From positions 1 to 60,546 of IMG/VR virus record IMGVR_UViG_3300028024_000009: 60,546 nucleotides of DNA; one strand, given 5' to 3'. This document shows positions 49,635 to 57,406 of this stretch, piece after piece. The notes beneath the pieces were generated by a model. The model saw only the letters and a program-made list of their open reading frames with translations, was not told where the DNA came from and made no database searches. This stretch comes from a virus. Numbering within the stretch: position 1 is the first letter of the stretch; each line of letters opens with the position of its first letter. The translations under genes were made by a program, and so were the position numbers.

Positions 49635-50478
49635 GTTTTTCCTTCAGCTGTTGGTAATCGTTGACGAACATGTGGAGACTTCCGATATTCATCTTGAAGA
49701 GCCCTGGCTTTACGTCCCCCCACTTATGGTCCATTCCGCGCAACCTTTCGAGTACCCATAGCAGGAGTCTGACCGTGAAATAGCAATCGTCTCGGAAGTG
49801 GCGGACAAAATCGCACGAGCGGATGCTGTATTCAACGTGGAGATAATCATGTCGCAGGAGGAAATGATAACCGAGGGAGCACGGTAGGCGACCGCCGTGG
49901 ACGGCACCCGTGTCTTCGGGGAACCATACTGGAAGATACGCTTGTCGTGTAAGAGGTTCTCGACGCAGGAGTTCCACGACATCACTGAGGTCTCCATAAG
50001 GATAGCGAATTCCGTGGTTCCCGTATGCAGCCGCCATGCAGTTGGCATCGCACGAGGATTCGGGGCCACAAGAACCTTCGTGGCTTGGCTCGGGGCGTCC
50101 GGCATGCTTCGGCCAGAATCGCTCCTGGTAAGTGTGGGTGAACTTTCCTCCCTCCGTTCGATGAGCGTCCGCAGCGTTCCCCCAAGGCCAGATCTTCCAA
50201 GCTTCCCCAGGATTGCTTGGTACTCCCGAAACCCGCTCGGCAAAGTGAACATCCGCGAAAGGTAAGTTTGGTCGAATATCATTCTGCCAATGCTCCAGCG
50301 CTTCGAGTCCCCGCAACGGGATCGAAAATGAGTAATGGAGAAGTTCTCGCATTCTCGCCTCGGGCTTGCGCGAGATATCCACCCCCTGCCATTTCTCCGT
50401 GTGCACCTCGTGGGCCTGCTCGAGGAAAAACTTCTCGAGCCGCTTGCACACCTCAGTGAACGAGACGACGATGCTCAT
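49627..50478 (-). CDS. ThyA-family enzyme, candidate deoxycytidylate hydroxymethylase
   Basis: 283 residues from ATG at 50478. It aligns by eye with the C-terminal ThyA core: Asp-Leu-Ser-Asp-Val-Val-Glu-Leu-Leu with Pro-Leu-Thr-Arg-Gln, catalytic Pro-Cys in Arg-Leu-Pro-Cys-Ser, Ile-Arg-Ser-Cys-Asp (the RSCD signature) and a final Leu-His-Met-Phe. In a gapless segment the substrate-reading Asn of ThyA corresponds to Asp, as in T4 dCMP hydroxymethylase. ThyX already provides dTMP, so this enzyme probably makes a modified pyrimidine; the N-terminal 90 residues are phage-specific. Confidence 0.68.
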   Translation of the reverse strand: MSIVVSFTEVCKRLEKFFLEQAHEVHTEKWQGVDISRKPEARMRELLHYSFSIPLRGLEALEHWQNDIRPNLPFADVHFAERVSGVPSNPGEAWKIWPWGNAADAHRTEGGKFTHTYQERFWPKHAGRPEPSHEGSCGPESSCDANCMAAAYGNHGIRYPYGDLSDVVELLRREPLTRQAYLPVWFPEDTGAVHGGRLPCSLGYHFLLRHDYLHVEYSIRSCDFVRHFRDDCYFTVRLLLWVLERLRGMDHKWGDVKPGLFKMNIGSLHMFVNDYQQLKEKHA

Positions 50479-50864
50479 GCGTATCTCGGAATCACGGTGA
50501 GATCGTCCCACATTCCATCGGAACCGACGAGGTCGCTGTACTTGTACACCATCTTGCCATTCATCTGCGCCCAGACGATTTCCCGGCGCGTCGACTCCCC
50601 GATGTACGGAACCTCATTGTGCGTCACCGGATCCTCGACCGTACCGACGACCACGATGGCATCGGAATTAAGGATCTTGGCGAGATGGACGAGATCGAGA
50701 TTTTCCTTCGTGATCCGATCCATTTTGATCCCGGGGGTCGCGGCTGATTCGTCCTCCTTCGCCCAAGAAACCGTATAGACAACGTGGCCCGCTTGCGAAA
50801 GCCTCGTATTTGCTTCCTGGTATTCTTGTTTGAAGCGGGTCGAACCGCACAGAGTAATTCTCAT
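50475..50864 (-). CDS. Nucleoside 2-deoxyribosyltransferase-like enzyme
   Basis: 129 residues. Begins with Ile-Thr-Leu-Cys-Gly-Ser-Thr-Arg-Phe and has an Asp-Ala-Ile-Val-Val-Val-Gly strand and a Tyr-Ile-Gly-Glu-Ser-Thr-Arg-Arg-Glu-Ile catalytic Glu segment, all features of the deoxyribosyltransferase/Rcl fold. Family members cleave or exchange the N-glycosidic bond of deoxynucleotides. Next to the ThyA-like gene, it may process modified or host nucleotides. Confidence 0.7.
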   Translation of the reverse strand: MRITLCGSTRFKQEYQEANTRLSQAGHVVYTVSWAKEDESAATPGIKMDRITKENLDLVHLAKILNSDAIVVVGTVEDPVTHNEVPYIGESTRREIVWAQMNGKMVYKYSDLVGSDGMWDDLTVIPRYA

Positions 50865-51031
50865 GGTATCCTCTCGTTTTCTCTGAAGGCGTCGATCACG
50901 TCGCGGACTGCTCGCTCGTAGTCGCGCCGGACTTCTGGGTAATCGTCATCAACGATGGGCGTGAATTCGATTCGTCGGTATTGTTTGGCTAGCTCGGCGA
51001 CCTTATCGAATTCATTCTTCTGCGTCTGCAT
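50861..51031 (-). CDS. Small hypothetical protein
   Basis: 56 residues from ATG at 51031. Pattern Glu-Phe-x-Pro-Ile-Val-Asp-Asp-Asp-Tyr-Pro-Glu-Val-Arg-x-Asp-Tyr-Glu, a small phage family of unknown role. The longer upstream frame is antisense noise. It is coupled by ATGA to the gene downstream. Confidence 0.55.
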   Translation of the reverse strand: MQTQKNEFDKVAELAKQYRRIEFTPIVDDDYPEVRRDYERAVRDVIDAFRENERIP

Positions 51032-51830
51032 CTTGTCTTTTGCCACGGGGGATATACTCGCCTTTTTGGTGGTGGATTTTGGCCCAATCGAGGGGTCCGA
51101 ATCGCTTGTGCTCTTTGATAAGATATTCCCGGATGCGCTTGAATTGCTTCGGGGGAATATGGGACCATGCAAATCGATGCGCGACGTTCTCGGGGGAGTA
51201 CGGGAAGAATTGATCCTTCTCCATCGAACTCCGGAGAAAAAATCGCGTGGCATGCTTGAAAAACTCGAGATCTGATTCGAAGACATCAGCTAGAAGATCG
51301 AGCGGATCATCAGCGAAGGTAACGAGATAGGGCAAATATACGCCACTCAAGTAGCAGTTAGCGAATCGAAAAGTCACCGTCTGTGGATCAACTCCAAGCT
51401 GCTCGAATACCCATGGCAAGAAAACGAGATCTCCGCCGAACTTTAGTGTGAGTTCGGTCGAACGGTACTGCACTTCAACTCGTTCCTCTTTCTTCGTGCG
51501 CGTAACGACCACGGAGAGGATGCAATGACCCATCGAGCGATTGCCCTTCGACGCTCCACGCATGGAGCACGCCACGGAAGTGAAGCTCTGATCTTTACGA
51601 CGGTCGAGGACGGCACGAACCCGGGCAAGCTCTTCTTCGTTGACATAATTTCGCACCAGCTGCTTGAATTTGTTCTTACCGTACCCGAGATCAGAGAACG
51701 TGACAGGCGTCTCCGTAATCGAGTTCGACATCTCCCAAGTCATTCCGTTGATGATCTTCCTTACCCCCTGATATGCGATGGGTTTTGCGTCGAGAGCTTT
51801 CCGTGCAATCTGGATGAGAGGGTGGCTCAT
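51012..51830 (-). CDS. Remote ThyA-like protein (candidate)
   Basis: 272 residues from ATG at 51830. Its middle shows Gly-His-Cys-Ile-Leu-Ser-Val-Val-Val, Val-Glu-Val-Gln-Tyr-Arg-Ser-Thr-Glu-Leu, Gly-Gly-Asp-Leu-Val-Phe-Leu-Pro and Phe-Arg-Phe-Ala-Asn-Cys-Tyr-Leu, in the order of the ThyA catalytic strand, RSxD helix and phosphate/His region. The C-terminal 90 residues are helical and basic. Remote homology is suspected, not proven. Confidence 0.5.
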   Translation of the reverse strand: MSHPLIQIARKALDAKPIAYQGVRKIINGMTWEMSNSITETPVTFSDLGYGKNKFKQLVRNYVNEEELARVRAVLDRRKDQSFTSVACSMRGASKGNRSMGHCILSVVVTRTKKEERVEVQYRSTELTLKFGGDLVFLPWVFEQLGVDPQTVTFRFANCYLSGVYLPYLVTFADDPLDLLADVFESDLEFFKHATRFFLRSSMEKDQFFPYSPENVAHRFAWSHIPPKQFKRIREYLIKEHKRFGPLDWAKIHHQKGEYIPRGKRQDADAEE

Positions 51831-52327
51831 ACGAGTCTGAAGCAATCGTCGCACTGGCACCCTTGGGGATGGGATTTCGAGGGTTTGCGGAACCCGTGCA
51901 CCACTTGGAATTCCCTGATCACACCATCGATATCCGGGGGTCGCCAGCCCTCGGGCTTTACGACCTCGAGCCCGGTCGTATTGCGAGGTTTGATCGGATC
52001 GCCCTCCTTCCATGGACGCTTCGTCATGTTTGCCCGGTGAACCTCTTCCCAAATAGCGTTGAAGGGGATTCCCATGTAGTGAGCAGTCCCGAGCACGATG
52101 TAGATGATATCTACGAGCGCATCGGAGACTCCCGCGAGATCTCCCCGACCTTGTGCGATCAGGAACTCCTTGATCTCCTCGAACAGGAAGCTCATGCGGT
52201 AATCGAGATCTTTGTCCTCGAGGAGCGCGGGGGGTCGGACGGCCCGATGATCCCGACAGCACCACTCGGCCGACAGAGGAAGCTTCATGCGCTCGTGGAA
52301 CGCGCCGACGTCATCGAAGTAGCTCAC
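51827..52327 (-). CDS. MazG-like pyrophosphohydrolase with CxCxxC tail
   Basis: 166 residues from GTG at 52327 (GTGA overlap). The all-alpha NTP pyrophosphohydrolase core is Phe-Leu-Phe-Glu-Glu-Ile-Lys-Glu and Leu-Val-Asp-Ile-Ile-Tyr-Ile-Val, with Ile-Trp-Glu-Glu-Val-His-Arg-Ala-Asn-Met. The last residues hold Gly-Cys-Gln-Cys-Asp-Asp-Cys, a zinc-knuckle motif seen in other proteins of this arm. Probably hydrolyses a canonical or modified dNTP. Confidence 0.75.
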   Translation of the reverse strand: MSYFDDVGAFHERMKLPLSAEWCCRDHRAVRPPALLEDKDLDYRMSFLFEEIKEFLIAQGRGDLAGVSDALVDIIYIVLGTAHYMGIPFNAIWEEVHRANMTKRPWKEGDPIKPRNTTGLEVVKPEGWRPPDIDGVIREFQVVHGFRKPSKSHPQGCQCDDCFRLV

Positions 52328-52863
52328 GTGTTGATCCCCCCAAAGAAGATATCCGCCAATGGACGAGTCTCAGTTGTGTAATCGTAGAGGTATACCGGAA
52401 CTCCAGATGCGCGTATTTTCACCATCGTCTGATCATAGGAATCGAGGAGATCGAGAATTTTTTCCTTAACCCCCGCGAGCTGAGGTTTATTATCGACATT
52501 CGCTATGATCGTATCGTCCGACGGACGACAGTAGATTACGCGCTCGACGGCTCGGAATAGCTCATCGAGTCGATCCTCCTCCTTCTTGAACTGCTGAGAT
52601 TCCTCGAAGAGATGTCCTCCACGAAGCAACGACCCGTAGATCGGCTCGCTTATCAAGGGGTGTCGGTCGGCGATGACGTCGAGACCGGCATGGTACGAGG
52701 TGAAGTTGGCAGCGCGCATGAACTGCGTTGCGTGGTGGAGAGCTAGAGGGCGGCACGAATGCCGGATGATTACGAAGTAGCGCTTGGGGATTTGGATCCG
52801 AGCATTCTCGAGGAGCGTAGATTTTCCACTAGCGTCTACGCCTTCGACTACGATAAGCGACAT
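52324..52863 (-). CDS. Thymidylate-kinase-like P-loop kinase
   Basis: 179 residues from ATG at 52863 after GGAGGG. Walker A Glu-Gly-Val-Asp-Ala-Ser-Gly-Lys-Ser-Thr at residues 6-15, the Asp-Arg-His near 62-64 and Val-Ile-Tyr-Cys-Arg segment of dTMP kinases. First gene of the long minus-strand operon. It may phosphorylate dTMP or another phage nucleotide. Confidence 0.75.
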   Translation of the reverse strand: MSLIVVEGVDASGKSTLLENARIQIPKRYFVIIRHSCRPLALHHATQFMRAANFTSYHAGLDVIADRHPLISEPIYGSLLRGGHLFEESQQFKKEEDRLDELFRAVERVIYCRPSDDTIIANVDNKPQLAGVKEKILDLLDSYDQTMVKIRASGVPVYLYDYTTETRPLADIFFGGINT

Positions 52864-52909
52864 TGGACAACCCTCCGGGCGACTGTTTATTTTTGACGAC
52901 GAGTTGCGC

Positions 52910-52938
52910 ATGCTAAGCCCGTGTTTGCCACTTGTAAA
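52910..52938 (-). promoter_or_regulatory. Candidate promoter of the replication operon
   Basis: On the minus strand TTTACA (52938-52933), 17-base spacer, TAGCAT (52915-52910). It lies just upstream of the kinase gene and shares the TAG[CT]AT -10 box with the candidates at 9066, 15145 and 21246. Confidence 0.6.
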
Positions 52939-52963
52939 TTTTTCTAATCACCGTCAGAAAAAT

Positions 52964-52981
52964 GGCGCTCCGAAGAGCGCC
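52964..52981. promoter_or_regulatory. GGCGCTC hairpin between divergent genes
   Basis: GGCGCTC-CGAA-GAGCGCC (52964-52981). Read on the minus strand it has a TTCG tetraloop followed by ATTTTTC, the form of an intrinsic terminator that would stop antisense transcription before the minus operon promoter. On the plus strand it lies in the leader of the primase gene. Confidence 0.6.
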
Positions 52982-53001
52982 GAAGAATTTTGGAGTCCAA
53001 C

Positions 53002-55170
53002 GTGATCAAGCGTAACGGAAAGTCGCATCCGAGTAAATTGTTTGATAGTGCGCGTGCCGCGCAATCGTGGTTAGATCTGGGGATCCTGACAATACCGCTG
53101 CATCCGCGTTCGAAAAAGCCGAAAGGCGAAGGTCGGGGGAACGGTGCGAAAGGTTGGCAGAAGATGCGATTGACGTCGGAGACTCTCAGCGAGTTCTTCG
53201 AGCGGGGAGATAATATCGGAGGTTTGTGGGGCGAGCCGAGTGGATGGATCATCGATGTCGATCTAGACTGCGAGGAAGCGATTGCCGCCGCTGACACTCT
53301 CCTACCGCCGACGTTTATGTACGGCAGACGCAATCGACCTGCCTCTCACTACCTGTATCGATGCGAGGGATTAGCGACATTCAAGCGGGCTGCATCTAAC
53401 GAGATGCTGCTCGAAGTTCGTTCGACGGGCAGTCAGTCAGTGCTTCCTCCGTCTATCCACCCTGAAGGAGATCGGTATGAAATCAACCATGATGTGGATT
53501 TTAAAACTATTAGCCGTCGCGAGCTGGAGCGGCGCTGTAACATGGTGGCTGCTGCCGCCGTCCTCGCCAAGAATTATCCCGAGTCTGGTAGCCGCCACGA
53601 TTTCGTGCATACTGTTTCCGGGTCTCTTCTTTGGGAGGGGTGGACCCCAGAAATCGTCCGGGAATTCATGACCGCGATGCTCGATGCGGCTGACAGGAAG
53701 GAAGACGACCGCCAACAACGCGAGCGCACCATCGAGAACACCATTGAGCACTTCGCCCGAGGTGACAGGATAAGCGGCTGGCGAACTCTCAGTCAATGGC
53801 TGCCTGCAAAGGATATGGAGAACGCCCGACTGTGGTTGCGGATCGGCAAGCAGCAAGATGAAGCCCCCGAGGCAGTCGAGCCTGAGAAGATCGTCTCTGA
53901 TTTGGATCCGAGCTTCTTGAAAGTCCCCGGTTTGGTGGGAGATATCGCTAAGTGGTGTGCGACACGATCGTTTACGGTCCAGCCGCTATTCGACCTCGCG
54001 GTAGGGCTATGCTCGGTAGCTCTCGCAGCGGGAAACAAGTACGTCGTCGACGGCTGGGAAACCCCACTGCAACCTTACTTCATGCTCCTCGCGCCGACCG
54101 CCTCGGGTAAGGAAAGCGCGCTCGACGGGGTTCACGAAGTGGCACGTAAGATCGGATTGGGCAACAATACTTTTCAAGGGTTTCAATCCTACCACGCGCT
54201 GTTAGATAAGCTCGGCGAGGCTCCTCACGCCGCCTGCTGGCTATGGGACGAGGCCGCACGCAAGTTGCGCTCGACCGGTAAGGCACAAGGGGGACAAGAC
54301 TACCAGATCGTTACGTATCTCCTCTCCCTGTACGGTAAGGCGGCATCGAGCGTGGCTGGCATGCCCGGGCGCAAGCAAAGCATCGAGGGAGTAGAGCATC
54401 CGTTCCTCACCATCTTCGCAGCCGCTCAACCTAACCAGATGATCGAAGCGATCACTGACTCCGATCTCTCGATGGGACTCATCAACCGCTTCGTTCTGTT
54501 CGACGCCGGAGACGAGCTACCAGACGCGAACCTAACCCGCCAGAACGTTTTCCCGGCACGGCTCGAAGAGGGGCTCAAAACCTTCCGCTCCATCGATCCG
54601 CCGAAAGGGGAATTTCCTTTCATACACATCAAGATGAATTCGACGGAGACGTACGCGATCTTTCGAGACTTCCACGAGCGTTGTCGGGAGCAATCAATCA
54701 AAGGCGGAGGATGGGAGATGTGGGGCCGGGCGAATCAGAACGCGTTGCTTCTCGCCGGGATCGTTTCGGTGGGTATCAACCCGAAGAATCCGGTGATTAC
54801 GGAGTCGCTCGCTCAGTGGGCTACCCGCTTCATGGATTGGGCTTCGCATCGCTGGACGCAACGAGTCGAGGAATGCTCGTCGCGGTCGGTTATCGAAACC
54901 GGGAGCAAGCTCGTAGAGCGCATTATACGCAATGCGGCGTCCTATACGGGGCGAACGGCGGGACGAGCGGCGGAAGCCGCAGCCGTCGGACGGGGGCTTA
55001 TGCCGCGATCCCTCCTTACGCGGCTATGCCGGCATATGCGCGGGCGTGATCTCGAGGACGCAATCGATTCCCTGATCTCGAGCGATTTGGTGGCGACCGG
55101 AGAGGCCGAGGGGATCGATTGCGTGTGGATTAAAACCCCTTCGCTCCAAGCGAACGCAGCAGACTCGTAG
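53002..55170 (+). CDS. Prim-Pol/DUF3987 primase-helicase
   Basis: 722 residues from GTG at 53002, with TTGGAG six bases upstream; an in-frame TTG at 52990 is the alternative. The N-terminal Prim-Pol domain (about 25-180) has Ile-Ile-Asp-Val-Asp-Leu-Asp and Leu-Pro-Pro-Ser-Ile-His, the metal and nucleotide motifs. The C-terminal half (about 290-620) fits the DUF3987 helicase family with Ala-Pro-Thr-Ala-Ser-Gly-Lys-Glu-Ser as a variant P loop and Leu-Trp-Asp-Glu-Ala. It is the only plus-strand gene in this arm and converges with the gene at 55130. Confidence 0.8.
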   Translation: MIKRNGKSHPSKLFDSARAAQSWLDLGILTIPLHPRSKKPKGEGRGNGAKGWQKMRLTSETLSEFFERGDNIGGLWGEPSGWIIDVDLDCEEAIAAADTLLPPTFMYGRRNRPASHYLYRCEGLATFKRAASNEMLLEVRSTGSQSVLPPSIHPEGDRYEINHDVDFKTISRRELERRCNMVAAAAVLAKNYPESGSRHDFVHTVSGSLLWEGWTPEIVREFMTAMLDAADRKEDDRQQRERTIENTIEHFARGDRISGWRTLSQWLPAKDMENARLWLRIGKQQDEAPEAVEPEKIVSDLDPSFLKVPGLVGDIAKWCATRSFTVQPLFDLAVGLCSVALAAGNKYVVDGWETPLQPYFMLLAPTASGKESALDGVHEVARKIGLGNNTFQGFQSYHALLDKLGEAPHAACWLWDEAARKLRSTGKAQGGQDYQIVTYLLSLYGKAASSVAGMPGRKQSIEGVEHPFLTIFAAAQPNQMIEAITDSDLSMGLINRFVLFDAGDELPDANLTRQNVFPARLEEGLKTFRSIDPPKGEFPFIHIKMNSTETYAIFRDFHERCREQSIKGGGWEMWGRANQNALLLAGIVSVGINPKNPVITESLAQWATRFMDWASHRWTQRVEECSSRSVIETGSKLVERIIRNAASYTGRTAGRAAEAAAVGRGLMPRSLLTRLCRHMRGRDLEDAIDSLISSDLVATGEAEGIDCVWIKTPSLQANAADS

Positions 55171-55660
55171 CGCGTCCTTCAACCGTCATGGCGAGGAGGT
55201 TACGAACCGCGTGACCTCCGTCGCTGTCGTCGAGACAAGCGGCATCGAGTTCGTTGTTCAGATGGTAAAGCTCGGGGTAGTCGATCGCATCATCAAGCAT
55301 GATGATCGAATGCGCCAGATGCCACAAGCACTTTTTCTTCTTCTTCGAATCGAGGTGCCGCGCATAGGGCTCGGGCAATACGAGAGCGACGAGCGCCCCG
55401 AAGGCATTCCACGTCATTGCATTGTAGAATCCCCCCCACGTTAGGTCGTCCGCGCTCTCCCCTTGATGTAGCAGAGATTCGCTATGAGACTTCGTATGTA
55501 TGAGGAGTTTAAGAAGCTCCGAGGTCTCGACCGACTTACCCTGCAGGAGCGTGCGGAGGATCGGACTCAACTCACGCATGCACTTGCGTCCCCTGAAATC
55601 ATCGATCTTCTCAAATCGGTCATCCAGCATTTTCGCCAGTTGCCGTATCGTCTCGCTCAT
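55130..55660 (-). CDS. Hypothetical helical protein
   Basis: 176 residues, helical, with a Lys-Lys-Lys-Lys-Lys run near residue 110 and an acidic Leu-Asp-Asp-Ser-Asp-Gly-Gly segment. Its 3' end overlaps the convergent primase gene by 41 bases. Not recognised. Confidence 0.6.
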   Translation of the reverse strand: MSETIRQLAKMLDDRFEKIDDFRGRKCMRELSPILRTLLQGKSVETSELLKLLIHTKSHSESLLHQGESADDLTWGGFYNAMTWNAFGALVALVLPEPYARHLDSKKKKKCLWHLAHSIIMLDDAIDYPELYHLNNELDAACLDDSDGGHAVRNLLAMTVEGRATSLLRSLGAKGF

Positions 55661-56226
55661 ATTCCAGCTTCCTTCTTAGCTTGGTTTAGTTCGGACATCT
55701 TTTCGTGTGATCCTCCCGGGCGATCGGGGTGATACTTCATCGCCAGGGATTGATATGCTTTCTTGCGTTGGGGTTTCGTAGAATTCGGCCGCACTCCGAG
55801 AATCTCATACCATTCACGCTTTTTATCTGTCTTCGGGGGCTTCTCTTCCCCTCGAAAGGATTCGTCGAAACCTCGCCATTTTTGGCGGAGAATTTCTTCC
55901 TCCCAGACCTTTTGCTGCTTCCGCCAGAACTCTTCGGAATCAAAATTGGTTTCGTTGAACCAGCGAGCTTCTTCTCGCCTGACTCCATCCCTCCAGTCGA
56001 ATTCGAATCCGCCTCGCGCCTCATTGCCTCGGTACGGCTCCTCGTAGTGACGCCCCCGACTCTCTCGACGAGACGGCTGCTCGACATCGTAGCCTTCGCG
56101 CTTGCGCAGGAGATCGAGAAACCACAACACTGACTCGATCAGCTCGGGATCGAGCGGGACGACGCGCCCTTTGTAAAAATCACTCAACACACGACGCAAC
56201 GCGAGCCGAACGGTATCTAATTTCAT
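55657..56226 (-). CDS. J-domain (DnaJ-like) protein
   Basis: 189 residues. The last 50 residues form a J domain: Trp-Tyr-Glu-Ile-Leu-Gly-Val, Lys-Lys-Ala-Tyr-Gln-Ser-Leu-Ala-Met-Lys-Tyr-His-Pro-Asp-Arg-Pro-Gly-Gly, with the invariant His-Pro-Asp near residue 170. The N-terminus is helical and the middle Arg/Glu/Trp-rich. It could recruit host DnaK for replication or virion assembly. Coupled to the next gene by ATGA. Confidence 0.75.
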   Translation of the reverse strand: MKLDTVRLALRRVLSDFYKGRVVPLDPELIESVLWFLDLLRKREGYDVEQPSRRESRGRHYEEPYRGNEARGGFEFDWRDGVRREEARWFNETNFDSEEFWRKQQKVWEEEILRQKWRGFDESFRGEEKPPKTDKKREWYEILGVRPNSTKPQRKKAYQSLAMKYHPDRPGGSHEKMSELNQAKKEAGI

Positions 56227-56390
56227 ATGCGGGAGATCAGGTATCCGAGGAAGCCGAAGCTAGCGACGAATGCTATCACATAGAGCACAGCCTTCCCCAG
56301 CCAATCGATCACCCTGAAAAGGTTAAGCATCGCCTGCGGCGCGACGGCTACCGCAATGATGAACAGAAAGAATACCATGAGGGCTTGCAT
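56223..56390 (-). CDS. Two-pass membrane peptide
   Basis: 55 residues from ATG at 56390; an adjacent ATG (56393) is possible. Two hydrophobic helices (about 2-18 and 28-52). It overlaps the J-domain gene start. Not recognised. Confidence 0.5.
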   Translation of the reverse strand: MQALMVFFLFIIAVAVAPQAMLNLFRVIDWLGKAVLYVIAFVASFGFLGYLISRI

Positions 56391-56557
56391 CATTCCTCCG
56401 GCTCGGGATCGTACCGATCCTCTCTGGGAGGGGTACGTCCAGGGTTGTTATCGTACGGAACATCACTGAGCGGATCCTTGCCGAGTCTCGGGCGTTCCCG
56501 CTCCTGTGGAGGACAGCGTTTACCTTTAAACTTCGGGCGACGTTTTTTGGTACGCAT
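56390..56557 (-). CDS. Small basic protein
   Basis: 55 residues from ATG at 56557; the N-terminus is Arg/Lys-rich (Lys-Lys-Arg-Arg-Pro-Lys-Phe-Lys) and the C-terminus Pro/Glu-rich. Not recognised; nucleic-acid contact is possible from charge. Confidence 0.5.
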   Translation of the reverse strand: MRTKKRRPKFKGKRCPPQERERPRLGKDPLSDVPYDNNPGRTPPREDRYDPEPEE

Positions 56558-57291
56558 CACTTCACCTGTCTGTCGAGAGAAACGGTTGCTCCATATTGCA
56601 TGCCGGCCCAACGGGCTGCGGCGTCGAGGTTTTCAAATGCGGGTCGGGGCGCGTCCGTAACCCCGAGCGCGTCGACGTATGCGGCATTTGCCGCTGCTTC
56701 GCGGTCGTATACGGTCGCTAGGACGATAGCCGAGCCCGGGGGCTGCGGGGTAGCGGGGTCGCTTTCGGCGCCCCGTACGGGGGCTTCTGCGGCCGCTTTA
56801 CGGAGCCGATCCGCCCGGAATGCGATTACGGCTGCCGCCCCGGTCGCGAACGAGCGGAAATAGGCATTCCCCGCCCCCGCATTCCGTTGCGCACGTCGGC
56901 CCTCGCGCGTAATCGACTCGACGAGAAATTCAGCGAGGATCGCCGCCGAGATGGCATTCGCGTGGCTTCCAACGAACACATGAAGAGTGTCTTTCGCCTT
57001 CGCCTTAGTGCTAAAGAGATAGCGGCAGAACATCAACTCCGCGACAGCCGTAGACACGAGCCTTGCCCACGGCCTCCCGTAGAATGTGGCTCGGTGCTCG
57101 ACACGCGGCTCGGCCTCCCCTCGTTTCTCAGGGGTGGATCCGATCGTTGCTAAGTCCAGATTGTACTTTGCCAGGGTTGCATGCGCCATTCGCAACGCAT
57201 TCTCCCTCTCACCCTCGCTCGCTCCAGTATCATTCGCCAGCGCGAGCATCTTGCGAATGCGCCCAATGACTTTGTCTGGAATTTCAGTCAT
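56557..57291 (-). CDS. DUF2786 family protein
   Basis: 244 residues. The N-terminal 45 residues fit DUF2786: Ile-Arg-Lys-Met-Leu-Ala-Leu-Ala-Asn-Asp-Thr-Gly-Ala-Ser-Glu-Gly-Glu-Arg-Glu-Asn-Ala-Leu. Then an Ala-rich helical region containing His-Val-Phe-Val-Gly. These proteins are common in phages and function is unknown. Confidence 0.72.
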   Translation of the reverse strand: MTEIPDKVIGRIRKMLALANDTGASEGERENALRMAHATLAKYNLDLATIGSTPEKRGEAEPRVEHRATFYGRPWARLVSTAVAELMFCRYLFSTKAKAKDTLHVFVGSHANAISAAILAEFLVESITREGRRAQRNAGAGNAYFRSFATGAAAVIAFRADRLRKAAAEAPVRGAESDPATPQPPGSAIVLATVYDREAAANAAYVDALGVTDAPRPAFENLDAAARWAGMQYGATVSLDRQVK

Positions 57292-57406
57292 CTCTGGATT
57301 TCCTTCTCAGTCGCTTGAACTGCCAGACCGCTGCCAACACCATCAGAGACATCGTCCAAGCCGCCCCGGCGAGAACTCCGATCCAGAACTCAGTCCCGAT
57401 CCTCAT
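57284..57406 (-). CDS. 40-residue membrane peptide
   Basis: From ATG at 57406 to TGA at 57284, overlapping the DUF2786 start by eight bases. One transmembrane segment (about 8-27), then an Arg/Lys tail. Similar peptides are scattered through both arms. Confidence 0.5.
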   Translation of the reverse strand: MRIGTEFWIGVLAGAAWTMSLMVLAAVWQFKRLRRKSRDD

